Assembly: GCF_023078335.1 (NCBI RefSeq)
Contig: NZ_CP095550.1
Location: 744,001-808,000 of the forward strand
DNA length: 64,000 nt
Reading direction: 5' to 3'
Source of the DNA: Metabacillus endolithicus
GTDB lineage: Bacteria > Bacillota > Bacilli > Bacillales > Bacillaceae
In this document: positions 30,224 to 40,463 of the stretch, one piece after another
Position numbering within the stretch: the first letter of the stretch is position 1
How the letters are laid out: the number at the start of each line of letters is the position of its first letter
The notes under the pieces: generated by a model
Database searches by the model: none
What the model was told of the DNA's origin: nothing
The model's input: the letters and a program-made list of their open reading frames with translations, nothing else
Translations under genes and position numbers: made by a program

Positions 30224-31500
30224 TTAAATCCAGCCTCTAAACCTAGATGCTTCAGCCATCTTTCGTACACCAACCATATATGCTGCCAAACGCATGTCAA
30301 CTCGTCTATTCTGACTCGTTTCGTATATGTTGTTAAATGACTTGACCATTACTTGTTCAAGCTTCTCTTCGACTTCTTCTTCTGTCCAGTAATAACCTTG
30401 ATTATTTTGGACCCATTCAAAATAGGAAACCGTTACTCCACCAGCACTTGCCAACACATCCGGTACTAGTAAAATACCTCGATCTGAAAGAATTTTTGTT
30501 GCTTCAAGTGTAGTTGGACCATTCGCTGCTTCTACTACAATGCTAGCACGAATGTTCCCGGCATTTTCCTCAGTAATTTGATTTTCAATGGCAGCAGGAA
30601 CAAGAATATCACAATCTAGTTCAAGTAATTCTTTGTTTGTAATTGTATCATTAAATAACTTCGTAACAGTTCCAAAGCTATCACGACGATCAAGTAAATA
30701 ATCAATATCTAGACCATTCGGATCGTGAAGACCACCATAAGCATCAGAAATACCTACAATTTTAGCTCCTGCATCATGCATAAATTTTGATAAATAACTT
30801 CCTGCATTACCAAATCCCTGTACAACAACACGAGCCCCTTCAAGTTCAATTCCCTTTTTCTTAGCTGCTTCACGAATACAAATAGTTACACCTTTTGCGG
30901 TAGCCGATTCACGACCATGTGAACCACCTAATACCAAGGGCTTACTTTACCTGTTATAAAACCAGGATTATTAAATTCATCAATTCGGCTGTATTCATCC
31001 ATCATCCATGCCATGATTTGTGAATTAGTAAATACATCAGGCGCTGGAATGTCCTTTGTTGGTCCAACAATTTGACTTATTGCTCGAACATATCCTCGGC
31101 TTAGTCGCTCCAACTCTCTAAATGACATATCCCTAGGATCACAAACAATTCCACCTTTTCCTCCACCATATGGAAGGTCAACTATTCCACATTTTAAGCT
31201 CATCCAAATGGATAATGCCTTAACCTCTTTTTCAGTTACATTTGGATGGAAGCGAATTCCTCCTTTTGTAGGGCCAACGGCATCGTTATGTTGAGCACGG
31301 TATCCAGTAAATATTTTAACGGAACCATCATCCATTCGAACAGGAATTTTCACAGTCATTAATCTTATTGGTTCTTTTAATAATTCATATACTTCCTCTG
31401 GGTACCCAAGCTTATCAAGGGCATTATGTATCACCGTTTGTGTTGATTTCAACACGTCCAATTTATCATTTTGTGCATCGGTGTTTTTCTCGGCTACCAT
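30224..31500 (-). pseudogene. gudB: NAD-dependent glutamate dehydrogenase GudB (frameshifted)
   Basis: Glutamate catabolism to 2-oxoglutarate. The first frame (31500-30928) has the catalytic-lysine segment [13 protein letters not shown] and [20 protein letters not shown]. The second (30937-30224) has [15 protein letters not shown], the NAD-binding GFGNAGSYLSKF and the C-terminus. Between them the expected GKPLVLGG is broken by five extra bases, GTAAG on the minus strand at 30941-30945, beside a near-identical GTAAA. This creates a premature TAG. The 9-bp duplication of laboratory B. subtilis gudB is absent (a single EVKALS). Confidence 0.9.
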
Positions 31501-31796
31501 TAAAGTTAACCTCCTAGATCTAATCAGTAAATGAAAGAATGTCCACCTTTCATGACATAGTATACACTCTCAAGCCGCTTATGCAAAGAAGAAAAAAGAT
31601 ATTCTTTATAAATAATCTAACGTTATCTATACTTATCATTTTTAATTAATCATAATTAAATGAAAGACTTTTCTTATCGTTTGTTATTTGCATTATTTCA
31701 TACAACAAATAAGAAAAAGAGGTGACTTTAGCTAACAGCCTTCACGATGACCGTTTGCATAAACTCACCAATATCTTCATAACTTATTATTAAAAG
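31501..31796. other. Intergenic region between gudB and ypbH
   Basis: About 296 bp, AT-rich, with no supported gene or RNA. It must carry the gudB promoter, but I cannot place it confidently. Confidence 0.5.
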
Positions 31797-32399
31797 TTAT
31801 CTTTCTCTATTTTTCAACCAAAAGTGGTTGTATATTTGCTCAATAGCATCATTTTGCATGATTACTTTTCCATACTCCTTTAATCTATGGACTGTCAAAG
31901 TTGATGGACTTCCATACTCTGCTAAGATAGCTACTAAATTATCAATGTTCATAGGCTGATCATCACTTAATAACAAGTAATATCTTTCTTGAAAATAAAC
32001 GACCATTCCATCTAAGATGTCTTGATGGTATAAATAATGTGATAACTGAATGATCGCTTCAAATGACTCAAACTCATAAATAACATCGAAGCTTTCATCC
32101 ACCTTCACTTGCATCTCAATATAATCATCTGAAAAGTCATCGTCTAAATCATCAGAATCCTTGGAATTTGTAACTATAATAACCATCCCTTGAGCATGAA
32201 GTGAATACACCTCAACAGCGATTGGTCCATGCGCCTCAAAGCCCAGCTCAACACTAGCTTCATTCATCATATCTCTAAATAATTGATGGACTTTTAATGA
32301 GTCTTTCCAGAGATCTTCCTTAGTTAAACCTCTATCATGCAAGTCATCTGTCGTTAAAAAAATTTTAATTTTATCATAGTTTAGTCGCTCTAGCCGCAT
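31797..32399 (-). CDS. ypbH: MecA-family adaptor protein (YpbH/MecB)
   Basis: ClpC adaptor paralogue of MecA. 200 aa from the ATG at 32399 (MRLERLNYDKIKIFLTTDDL), chosen because GGAGGG lies just upstream. An N-terminal substrate-binding part is joined by an acidic linker (residues about 80-110, SKDSDDLDDDFSDDYIEMQ) to a ClpC-binding C-terminal domain (FESFEAIIQLSHYL, Y-rich strand YFQERYYLLLSDD). Position next to gudB and the ypb genes indicates ypbH; mecA itself cannot be excluded from sequence alone. Confidence 0.85.
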   Translation of the reverse strand: MRLERLNYDKIKIFLTTDDLHDRGLTKEDLWKDSLKVHQLFRDMMNEASVELGFEAHGPIAVEVYSLHAQGMVIIVTNSKDSDDLDDDFSDDYIEMQVKVDESFDVIYEFESFEAIIQLSHYLYHQDILDGMVVYFQERYYLLLSDDQPMNIDNLVAILAEYGSPSTLTVHRLKEYGKVIMQNDAIEQIYNHFWLKNRER

Positions 32400-32515
32400 C
32401 CCATACCCTCCTGCCGTGAGACCGCTCAATATACAATCATTGTATGATTTACATACGAGATGGTTCTAATATTTTTTACAGTTTACACTCTTCAGCAGAT
32501 TTAGACAAGAAATAA

Positions 32516-33445
32516 CTATTGATTTTTCATACCTAATCTATCCCTTAGCCAAGATTCCCAGTGTTGTTTATCCTCTCCAAGTAAAAAGCTTGCATAAGGT
32601 TCAAGGATTTGCGGAGTTACCTTTGAGAAAGCTTTTCCTCCTAAACCAATTTGAAGGTTATCAAATTTTAAAGAAAGTTCATCTACAAGCTCCAACGTTT
32701 TTTTCACATTTCTTACTAAAGTACAAGATAAAAACAAAAATTCCGGCTTAACTTCATTAAGAACAATATCAATATCTCCCTCAGCAATACTTGCTCCTAA
32801 ATAGATCACTTCAAAACCTTTTCTTCTTAAAAATAATGTAAAAATTAAAAGACCTAATTCATGTGATTCTTCCGGTCCGCATACCCCTATTACTTTAGGT
32901 AACAAACCATCTACAGGTAATGTATGCAAAATCATACCTATTCGCGAACGTAAAAAAGATGATGCAAAGTGTTCATGTGCTGAAGTTATCTTTCCATTTT
33001 CCCATTTGTCCCCGATTTTCACTAACAAAGTACCTAATATTTCAATTACTACTTTGTCAACTGAATATAGGCTGAATGCTTTATTTAGAAGATCATGTGC
33101 TTTGCTTTCATCAAATTTTAAGAGAGCATAAAGTAATTCCTCCATTAAATCTTCAGAGTAATCAACCTGTTCTCCATCTGTTTTCAACTCAACTTGATCG
33201 TTAATAGATGCCTGGTTCGTTTCTAATAAGTTGACCGCTTGACTGATCGTAAAGCCCTTATCCACTTTTGTAATAAGCCACTTTAAAATTTTTATATGCT
33301 CCTCTGTATATAAACGGTGACCTGATTCATTCCTAATAGGCGCAATCATATTATATCTTCGTTCCCAGGCCCGTAATGTTCCAGCTTGAATTCCAAGCAT
33401 TTTTGAGACAGCCTTTATATTATATTTGCCTTCATGATTCGACAT
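32516..33445 (-). CDS. CarH/LitR-like MerR regulator with cobalamin-binding light-sensor domain
   Basis: 309 aa. The N-terminal MerR helix-turn-helix (residues about 8-75) includes GTLRAWERRYN. A four-helix domain (about 95-175) contains Trp148 and Glu158-His159, the W-x9-EH arrangement that caps adenosylcobalamin in CarH. A Rossmann-type B12-binding domain (about 183-305) has ESHELG, with His195 in the place of the lower cobalt ligand. Proteins of this type repress in the dark with AdoCbl and release DNA in light. The B. subtilis locus lacks it. No carotenoid or photolyase gene lies nearby, so its targets are unknown. A strong promoter precedes it. Confidence 0.9.
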   Translation of the reverse strand: MSNHEGKYNIKAVSKMLGIQAGTLRAWERRYNMIAPIRNESGHRLYTEEHIKILKWLITKVDKGFTISQAVNLLETNQASINDQVELKTDGEQVDYSEDLMEELLYALLKFDESKAHDLLNKAFSLYSVDKVVIEILGTLLVKIGDKWENGKITSAHEHFASSFLRSRIGMILHTLPVDGLLPKVIGVCGPEESHELGLLIFTLFLRRKGFEVIYLGASIAEGDIDIVLNEVKPEFLFLSCTLVRNVKKTLELVDELSLKFDNLQIGLGGKAFSKVTPQILEPYASFLLGEDKQHWESWLRDRLGMKNQ

Positions 33446-33476
33446 GGTAAATCCCCCAATATGTACTTATATAGAA

Positions 33477-33505
33477 ATTATATAAGATAGATCAACTTGT
33501 GTAAA
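33477..33505 (-). promoter_or_regulatory. Sigma-A promoter of the CarH-like gene, with possible operator repeats
   Basis: TTTACA (33505-33500) and perfect TATAAT (33482-33477) are spaced 17 bp apart, about 30 bp before the start codon. A second TACA-containing element lies 9 bp upstream of the -35 copy, giving two similar TACAnAAG half-sites across the -35. These could be operator half-sites for autorepression, which is inference. Confidence 0.75.
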
Positions 33506-33525
33506 CTTTGTATAACAAATGAATA

Positions 33526-33551
33526 AACCATGCTCAATATTCAGCATGGTT
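33526..33551 (-). terminator. Hairpin between ypbG and the CarH-like gene
   Basis: Stem AACCATGCT/AGCATGGTT with an 8-base loop, then a modest T tract on the minus strand. It probably ends ypbG transcription. Confidence 0.55.
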
Positions 33552-33614
33552 TTGTAAAGATGATTCGTATCCCATATTCTCTAAAATTTGTGGATTATCA
33601 CATGTGAATTTATT

Positions 33615-34402
33615 CTATTTCGACGATAATACAAGATAATTTGCCTCAGCCGGTGCTCCTAATCTTAAAGGTAAAGAAGTTGTACCATATCCATTGCTCA
33701 CTAATAGAACAGTGTTTTCAAGGTAGTGCAGCTTTCCTTTTTCATATAAACCAAGACCTAAAAACCTTATTTGTCCACCATGAGTATGTCCACTTAAAAT
33801 GATAGAAATACCATCTTTTGGATGAACCTTTTTTTGTATGTCAGGGTTGTGGCTTATTAGGATCTTGAATTCAGATGGTGAAGTATGTTCTAAGGCATGA
33901 TGTAGCTTGTCTCTTCTTTTACTAGTATCCTCTACTCCCACTAAAGTAATTTTCTCTCCATTTGCTGAAGTAAAAGATGTTGAAGAATTATTAAGGATTG
34001 TAATATTATGTTTCAAAAGCAGTGCTTCAAGCTCATTTTTACCTACTTCATAATCATTATTGCCAAACACAAAAAAGGTAGGACCTAATTTCCTTAACAA
34101 TTTAATATTTTCTTCAACTCTAGAAAATGGTACTCCTGATTCTGTCAAGTCACCACCTATAATTACGAGATCAACTTTTTCTGGTATTTTTTCCAATAAA
34201 TGTGTAGAAATTCTTCTTCTATGAATATCAGAAATAAAAAAATTGAAAGTGATCCAACACTTTTTGGAAAAGTGTTAAATTTTATATGATGCTTTGTTAA
34301 ACGATTCTTTCTAGCTTCTATAAACATAAAAAGTAACAACACAAGAATTCCTAGGAAAAAACTGACTACAATTATTAACAGTTCAATCACCTCTATATAC
34401 AC
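33615..34402 (-). pseudogene. ypbG: YpbG-like metallophosphoesterase (frameshifted)
   Basis: Membrane-anchored calcineurin-type phosphoesterase. An N-terminal membrane segment lies at about residues 5-28. Metal-binding motifs read across two frames: SDIH (from the restored joint), GGDLTESG, FGNNDYE, ISHNPD and LSGHTHGGQ. The frames (34402-34163 and 34196-33615) join if the A-run at 34236-34242 (seven as read) has eight bases, giving FFISDIHRRR. The full length would be about 262 aa, as in B. subtilis. Substrate unknown. Confidence 0.87.
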
Positions 34403-34440
34403 TTAAAACAATAAAGAAACTCTTTTATTATAACAAAAAA

Positions 34441-34470
34441 CCCTTTCTTTCCAAAATAAGAAAGAAGGGG
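34441..34470 (-). terminator. Terminator after ypbF
   Basis: An imperfect stem of CTTTCTTT/AAAGAAAG type with CCC/GGG base, followed by TTTTTTG on the minus strand, just after ypbF. Confidence 0.65.
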
Positions 34471-34474
34471 TCAT

Positions 34475-34935
34475 TTACTTGCTTTCATGAAACAAGTTTA
34501 TGTCAAATTCCGATTTCATCATTTTAAATACTTCATGTCTGTTTTGCCATTGAGTTGGCTGTGGCCAGAGTTCAGCACTTTTCCTAATAACTTCACATCT
34601 TAAATTTTGGTATTCAGTTTCTGCTTTATCTTCCTTTTTCTTAAAATATTGTGCTGTTGCATAACCACCTACAATGAGTAAGACAAAAAAGATATTCATT
34701 TCGCCGTCAAATAATAAGTGAAAGAAAGCATCAGCCTGCCCGCCAGTTGGTTTAATAATAAACACATAAAGGTACGCTATAAAGCCCATTAGCAAAATGA
34801 AAGTAACAAACTGTGCTCGAAAACACTTGAGTTTATACTTTTCAAATTTCCTTTTTTCTCGACTAAATTGTCAAGCATTTGTTTTGTTGGTTCGTCAGTA
34901 TGATTCTTTAATTGCTGAATTTTTATTTCAATCAT
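34475..34935 (-). pseudogene. ypbF: YpbF-like protein (frameshifted; DUF2663)
   Basis: Start ATG at 34935 (MIEIKIQQLKNHTDEP) runs in one frame to an A-run of six at 34852-34857. The remainder is open in another frame, with two membrane segments (FVTFILLMGFIAYLYVFII and NIFFVLLIVGGYATAQYF). With one more A the two join as EKKRKFEKYKL to give about 150 aa, the length of B. subtilis YpbF. The function is unknown. Confidence 0.78.
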
Positions 34936-35014
34936 GGTCACGCCCTCTCATCCAACAATACATTTCGGTTACTATATTGTATGAGGTCGTCCACAACGTT
35001 ATGAAGCAAATATG

Positions 35015-35674
35015 CTACTTAATAGGGATTTTTAAAACCTGCCCTTCATAAATTTCATTTCCCTTTATTCCATTATAGGTACGGATCGTTTCCATCCCAG
35101 CTTTACTGTTGTAATACTTGATAGCAATAGTAAAAATGGTTTCTCCACCTGCTACCTTATGTGTTTTGATTTCCTTATACTCTTCTTCATCACTAGTTTG
35201 CTCGCTGTTCTCTTGTGAAGACTCCTCAGCTATCTGATCTTTTTGCTCTACTTGTACTTCATTCTCACTGTTAGAAGTATTAGGTGACACCATTTCTTCA
35301 CTTTCTAGATCAGATGTATCTTGTTTTTCTTCGATTGAGTCACTACTAGTTACTTCTTCTGACTCACTAGTAGACTCCTGACCATTTGAAATAAACACTG
35401 TATCTTCCCCAACAATTTGATCACCTTGAGTTGTTTGAGCATTCTTTTCATTAAAATATAAGTTCATAGATAAAATGAATATGGGGAGTAGAATAAAAAA
35501 TAAAGCTAAAAGTCTGATTACAGGATATTTCATTTTCACCTTAGCTTTTTTCGACTTCTGATCTTTATGAACTTCACTCCGAGGCGGATAATCACCATGT
35601 TCCTGTTTATATTCATCAATCATTTTCGTACGTAATCCCTCTGCTTGATCTGATTGTCTTTTTTGGTCGTTCAT
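35015..35674 (-). CDS. ypbE: YpbE-like LysM membrane protein
   Basis: 219 aa. A basic cytoplasmic N-terminus is followed by one membrane segment at about residues 52-70 (VIRLLALFFILLPIFILSM), then a Ser/Glu-rich low-complexity stretch (about 95-165) and a C-terminal LysM domain (KVAGGETIFTIAIKYY to VLKIPIK). It is a cell-wall-associated type II membrane protein. Its start overlaps the ypbD stop as ATGA. Confidence 0.85.
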   Translation of the reverse strand: MNDQKRQSDQAEGLRTKMIDEYKQEHGDYPPRSEVHKDQKSKKAKVKMKYPVIRLLALFFILLPIFILSMNLYFNEKNAQTTQGDQIVGEDTVFISNGQESTSESEEVTSSDSIEEKQDTSDLESEEMVSPNTSNSENEVQVEQKDQIAEESSQENSEQTSDEEEYKEIKTHKVAGGETIFTIAIKYYNSKAGMETIRTYNGIKGNEIYEGQVLKIPIK

Positions 35675-36264
35675 TTATTCTTTCCCCCTCTTACATATTG
35701 CCATCTAATTTGAATGGCAAAGACTAGATCAATTAAGTAATGAGCCAAAATGGTTGTAAAAAGGTTTGCTGTTAGTTCATAAACATACCCTAATAAAATA
35801 CTTATAGAAATAACCATTAAAAATAATAGCCATTTTGAGAGGTATCGAAAATGTAGTATTGCAAAAATAATACTAGCAACCCATAGACCCAAATGTGTTT
35901 GAATAACCCCTCTAAATAATATTTCCTCTGACACCGCTATAACTGCAGTAAGAAAAAAGATATGTGGGATCGATCGCTTTTCAAAAATCTTCTCATTAAT
36001 GCCACCATCATCAACAAGATCTTTTGGTGCCAATTTAAATACACTAAAATCCACAATTATCACCAATAAGGCTGTTCCGACCCCATATAAAATAAAATCA
36101 ATGTCTCTAAAATGAAATAGTCCAAAAAAATCTTGTACATGATCAAAGAGAAAAAACCCAAAAATAATGGAAACACAAATAAGAAGAAATTGTGTAAAAT
36201 ATAAATTTTGTACGATTTGCTTATCTGTTAGTTGATTAATTAATTCATTTTGTTTTTTAAACAA
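35671..36264 (-). CDS. ypbD: CPBP-family intramembrane protease (YpbD)
   Basis: 197 aa, multi-spanning, with the CAAX/CPBP motifs EEILFRGVIQ (about residue 107), HF in IIFAILHF and a terminal HYLIDLVFA. Members of the ABI family are metalloproteases; the substrate is unknown. It follows recQ closely and overlaps ypbE by 4 nt. Confidence 0.88.
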   Translation of the reverse strand: MFKKQNELINQLTDKQIVQNLYFTQFLLICVSIIFGFFLFDHVQDFFGLFHFRDIDFILYGVGTALLVIIVDFSVFKLAPKDLVDDGGINEKIFEKRSIPHIFFLTAVIAVSEEILFRGVIQTHLGLWVASIIFAILHFRYLSKWLLFLMVISISILLGYVYELTANLFTTILAHYLIDLVFAIQIRWQYVRGGKNK

Positions 36265-36267
36265 GTT

Positions 36268-37755
36268 TTATTCACTCACCTTGCAAAAGATCAGCCTTAA
36301 TTCTTCTTGCCAACTTCTATCATTCTCTTTTATTTTCAGGCTAGCTTCTGGAGTATATAAATCATAATTTATTCCACACACATCACAGCAGTTTTTTTGC
36401 TTATTTTCATATGCTTCATTGAAATAGGCGAGCAAATTTTTTCTTCTACATGTGTCGCCTGCTAGCCATTTGGACATATCTGTTAGTTTTTCATGCTTTA
36501 GAGCTACCCTTTTTTCTATTTCATACCAGATTGTAGCTGTTAAGTTTTCCGGTGAAACATTAGGTGTTCGATGTTTATAAAAGGCATTCTCAACATAACG
36601 CCATTGAGTTTCCGTTAACCCAAAAAGCTGCTGAATTTGTTCTAAAGTTACTTTTTCATGTTGGAGCATAAAATAAATTGTTTGCTGTAAAGCATCATAA
36701 TTAGGAAATTCTGACTCAACGAGTGATTTCGGTATTTCATAGTCTGCATCTGTTACTAATGTAATGGCAACACTATCCTTACCATCCCGGCCTGCCCTAC
36801 CTATTTCCTGCATATAAGATTCTAATTGTGATGGAAAATGAAAATGAAGGACAAATCTTATATTTTGTTTATTAATCCCCATACCGAACGCATTCGTACA
36901 GCATACAATCTGCAATTGATCATATAGAAACTGCTGTTGAATAAGAATTCTCTGTTCTTGTTCCATCCCACCATGATAATACGCAACATCCGTTAACCCT
37001 GAATCAATTAGTAGTTGTGCTACCCTTTCTGTCCATAATCTACTGGAGCAATAAATAATTCCCGGACCCTTTAAAGTGCGCACCAATTGGTGTACTCGAT
37101 CAATTTTTTCTTCTAATGAATAACATCTTTCCACTGATATTCCAATGTTTGGTCGATTTATAGAAAATATAAATTTTTTGCAATTCGCACCTAGTCGAAG
37201 AATAAGATGGATATCTTCTAATACCTCTTTTGTTGCAGTAGCCGTTAACGCTAAACAAGGTGGATTTAAAAGTGCTTCTTTTATTTCACCGAGCTTAGAA
37301 TAATCTGGTCTAAAGTCATGTCCCCATTGAGAAATACAATGAGCTTCATCAACAACAAATAGAGATATTCCAGCATTTTTTAAAGCATTTAATACATAAT
37401 CATATTGAAGAATCTCTGGAGAAACATAGATATAGCGATACTTTCTTAATTCTTGTAGAATTTGCCTTCTTCTTATAAGTGAAATTGTACTGTTAAGGGC
37501 AACAACTCTTTTCTCTCCTCTTTTCTTAATTTGTTCTACCTGATCTTCCATTAAAGAAAGTAAAGGAGAGACAATCAATATCGGTCCTTTTAGAAAATAA
37601 CCTGGAAGTTGATAACACAACGACTTCCCGCCACCCGTCGGGAGCATAGCGACTACATCATTTTCTTGAAGAACTGCTTCAATAATTTCCCGCTGACCTT
37701 CACGAAAGTGTTGTAATTGAAAGTGGGACTGTAACGCTTGTTCTAGCTTTTGGAT
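36268..37755 (-). CDS. recQ: RecQ-like ATP-dependent DNA helicase, apparent ATC start
   Basis: 3'-5' DNA helicase of 495 aa as read from 37755. Motifs in order: Q-motif-like FREGQREII (upstream of the first ATG), Walker [19 protein letters not shown]-type LTATAT, GRAGRDG and a zinc cluster CRRKN...NCCDVCG. The only ATG (37647) would delete the Q motif. GGGAGGGG lies 8 nt before ATC-CAA-AAG-CTA at 37755, where family members start. Either a rare ATC start is used or the ATG was misread. It overlaps the end of ypbB. Confidence 0.88.
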   Translation of the reverse strand: MQKLEQALQSHFQLQHFREGQREIIEAVLQENDVVAMLPTGGGKSLCYQLPGYFLKGPILIVSPLLSLMEDQVEQIKKRGEKRVVALNSTISLIRRRQILQELRKYRYIYVSPEILQYDYVLNALKNAGISLFVVDEAHCISQWGHDFRPDYSKLGEIKEALLNPPCLALTATATKEVLEDIHLILRLGANCKKFIFSINRPNIGISVERCYSLEEKIDRVHQLVRTLKGPGIIYCSSRLWTERVAQLLIDSGLTDVAYYHGGMEQEQRILIQQQFLYDQLQIVCCTNAFGMGINKQNIRFVLHFHFPSQLESYMQEIGRAGRDGKDSVAITLVTDADYEIPKSLVESEFPNYDALQQTIYFMLQHEKVTLEQIQQLFGLTETQWRYVENAFYKHRTPNVSPENLTATIWYEIEKRVALKHEKLTDMSKWLAGDTCRRKNLLAYFNEAYENKQKNCCDVCGINYDLYTPEASLKIKENDRSWQEELRLIFCKVSE

Positions 37756-38816
37756 GTTTCTCCCCTCCCGATGAGCGCATAAGTAAGTCTAATTTGAAAA
37801 TAACTATATTCGTTATTTAATACTTCTCTCACTTTTTTTAACTGATGTGTTTTCAGCTTTGTGATTGCTCCCATAATTTTTTTGTAATCTTCCTCGTTCA
37901 AAAAAGCTGTTGGGATATATTGTTGATCATGTAATGTAATTTCGACAATATGGTCTTCAATTGTACTTTGCTTAAGTCTTCTAACTGTAGCAATTTCAGC
38001 AGGATCCAATCCTTGCAGTAAATATGACCTGGTAATTTTCGTTGAAGAGGTAAAACCTTCAATATGCCACTTATCTTCTAACATTTCGTTAAGTAACAAA
38101 TATTTATTTTTGTTGGTTTGAAGAGACGTAATAATGGAATGAACAACATTCCAAAACAATAAGTACGTATAAATAGGATCCTCATCATGCTTATATGCAA
38201 TCTGTTCAAAAGTTAATCCAATTTTTTGACTCGATGTTAATCTTTGAACAAAAATAGTGGCATCCTTACTTGATTGGGTATTCAATATATCCTTAAGTTC
38301 ACTGTATATGCGATCAGCTAACTCATTATTAGAACGATCATGCTGTTTCAGAAATATTTTTACCCACTGTAAGTCTTCTTGATTTTTCGTTACAGGTAAG
38401 TAGTCTCTTTTTTCATAAGCATAATTTGATAATACTTGAACGAGAAGAGAAAGCCTCCTCCATAAAACTCTTCCAACGTCTCCATAATTCCAACCATTTA
38501 ATTGCGAAGGAATTGGTTTATTCCCTAGGCTTTCTTTTAAAAATTCATTTCCTTCATTTGTCAGTCGAGACTTATTATCAGGTAGTTGCTCAATCAACCC
38601 ATGTTTTAGAAGAGCATTCCATGTTTCATCGGTTTGTATTCTTGATAACTTCGGAAATAAGCTAAAAAGGAAAGTAACATTAAAAAGTTTGCCATCTTGA
38701 ATTGTTTGTGAAGATTTTTTCCCATTAAGTAAATGATAAATAGCGGAGACAGTTCTTTCTCCATTAAATTGCTTTAAGCAAAAGAGCATGACAGTATGGA
38801 AATAATCTAGCTTCAT
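37743..38816 (-). CDS. ypbB: YpbB-like helix-turn-helix protein
   Basis: 357 aa, always next to recQ in Bacillus. A C-terminal HTH domain is suggested by [20 protein letters not shown]. The rest is helical without catalytic motifs. Its 3' end overlaps the recQ start by 13 nt, which suggests coupled translation and a joint role in DNA metabolism; this is inference. Confidence 0.85.
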   Translation of the reverse strand: MKLDYFHTVMLFCLKQFNGERTVSAIYHLLNGKKSSQTIQDGKLFNVTFLFSLFPKLSRIQTDETWNALLKHGLIEQLPDNKSRLTNEGNEFLKESLGNKPIPSQLNGWNYGDVGRVLWRRLSLLVQVLSNYAYEKRDYLPVTKNQEDLQWVKIFLKQHDRSNNELADRIYSELKDILNTQSSKDATIFVQRLTSSQKIGLTFEQIAYKHDEDPIYTYLLFWNVVHSIITSLQTNKNKYLLLNEMLEDKWHIEGFTSSTKITRSYLLQGLDPAEIATVRRLKQSTIEDHIVEITLHDQQYIPTAFLNEEDYKKIMGAITKLKTHQLKKVREVLNNEYSYFQIRLTYALIGRGETSKS

Positions 38817-39015
38817 TATACCACCCTACAATGTTTGACAATATTCGATTACCTTTCTATTTTAACAAATTTATGGACTTTCGTTTAGAAATTAATCAAT
38901 TTATTGTTATCATAAGTAGGAAACTTAGGTGTGAGAACGATTATCAAAAGAGTTTTTTATTGAAATGTCAAAAAAACCGTTTTACAATACAAGATAGGCG
39001 TAACAGAGAAAATGA

Positions 39016-39342
<327 letters not shown>

Positions 39343-39349
39343 AACGAAA

Positions 39350-39379
39350 AACCCCCTCTTAGGTTAAAGAGGGGGTTTT
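39350..39379. terminator. Bidirectional terminator between fer and fmnP
   Basis: Stem AAACCCCCTCTT/AAGAGGGGGTTT with a 6-base loop and T/A tracts at both ends, between convergent genes. Confidence 0.85.
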
Positions 39380-39382
39380 ATC

Positions 39383-39970
39383 TTATAAAGATCTTGTATG
39401 GATTTGTAATTGATTAGTTAACCAAAATTTTAGTTTCGAAATAATAAGGAGGAATAGTAAGGTCATTAGTATTCCTTTTATAAAATTAAACGGCATAATG
39501 GAAGCAACAACCAATTGTTTAGTTGCCTCAGCGGTCATAGCCGGTGAATTTAAAAACAATGTATATGCAGGCATAATGACATAATAATTTAAGACGCTCA
39601 TAACACTTGTCATAAGTAACGTTCCAATCACTAAGCCTATCAAAAGACCTTTTAATGATTTATAACGTCTAAACATGAACGAGGAGGGTAAAATAAATAA
39701 AGCCCCAGCTATAAAATTAGCTACCTGACCTACTGGCACACCAGTTGCACTCCCTTGGATTAAATAATGTAAGACGTTTTTTATCCCTTCCACCATTAAG
39801 CCTGCTGCTGGACCAAATACAATTGCTGCAATTAATGCAGGAGCATCACTAAAATCAATTTGCAAAAAGACAGGAAAACCGGGAAACGGAAAATCAAGCA
39901 TCATTAGCACATACGCTATACTACTCAACATCCCAACTGTTACATGCTTTCTTACCTTACTTTGATTCAT
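39383..39970 (-). CDS. fmnP: Riboflavin/FMN transporter FmnP (RibU, YpaA), ECF S component
   Basis: Substrate-binding subunit of an energy-coupling-factor importer for riboflavin. 195 aa, six membrane segments, with FPGFPVFLQIDFSDAPALIAA at the substrate site and GLMVEGIKNVLHYL, both typical of RibU. The ATG at 39970 (MNQSKVRKHVTVGML) follows AGGGAGAG. It is preceded by an FMN riboswitch and terminator, so it should be off when FMN is plentiful. Faces fer convergently. Confidence 0.95.
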   Translation of the reverse strand: MNQSKVRKHVTVGMLSSIAYVLMMLDFPFPGFPVFLQIDFSDAPALIAAIVFGPAAGLMVEGIKNVLHYLIQGSATGVPVGQVANFIAGALFILPSSFMFRRYKSLKGLLIGLVIGTLLMTSVMSVLNYYVIMPAYTLFLNSPAMTAEATKQLVVASIMPFNFIKGILMTLLFLLIISKLKFWLTNQLQIHTRSL

Positions 39971-40058
39971 TTTTCTTCTCTCCCTTTTCTGATCGCACCC
40001 GAAAAAGAAGAAGCTCTTAGACTCTTTCATAAGTCATATTTAATAACTTATCAAAAAA

Positions 40059-40100
40059 CCCTGGTTAATCATGATCCATTTGAATCATAATTAATCAGGG
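40059..40100 (-). terminator. Riboswitch-controlled terminator before fmnP
   Basis: A long stem beginning CCCTGATTAATTATGAT and closing ATCATGATTAACCAGGG, followed by TTTTTTG on the minus strand, between the FMN aptamer and fmnP. Confidence 0.85.
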
Positions 40101-40161
40101 CGTTTTTTGCGAGTCTAAATAAACGTTTAAAAACAAACTTTTTAAACGTTTGAACCTCCAT

Positions 40162-40287
40162 CTTCTCACATCCAGACTATACTGTCGGTTCTGGAGTCGC
40201 ACCAGATCCTGCCATTATTACGGCTCGCGGACTTAGAAATACAAATTTCATCACCGCCGGTCGGGAATTGCACCCTGCCCCGAAGAT
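40162..40287 (-). promoter_or_regulatory. FMN riboswitch (RFN element) upstream of fmnP
   Basis: The minus-strand sequence shows RFN hallmarks: it starts CTTCGGGGCAGGGTG, then CCCGACCGGCGGTGA, AGTCCGCGAGC and GATCTGGTGCGACTC, and ends with an ACCGACAGTATAGTCTGGAT segment. It is followed by a terminator, so FMN binding should cause premature termination. Confidence 0.95.
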
Positions 40288-40463
40288 TGATCATATTATT
40301 TTTTACAATATTATTATAATATGATGAGATCTTCTTGTATAGAAAGATGATTCAATGGAAGATAATCATTTTAAAAAACATTAAAAAGTTTTTATGAAAT
40401 AATTCATTACGATTTATCAGAGTAAATCCACTTTTGCAAAGTTTACAAATATATATTTGCTTA

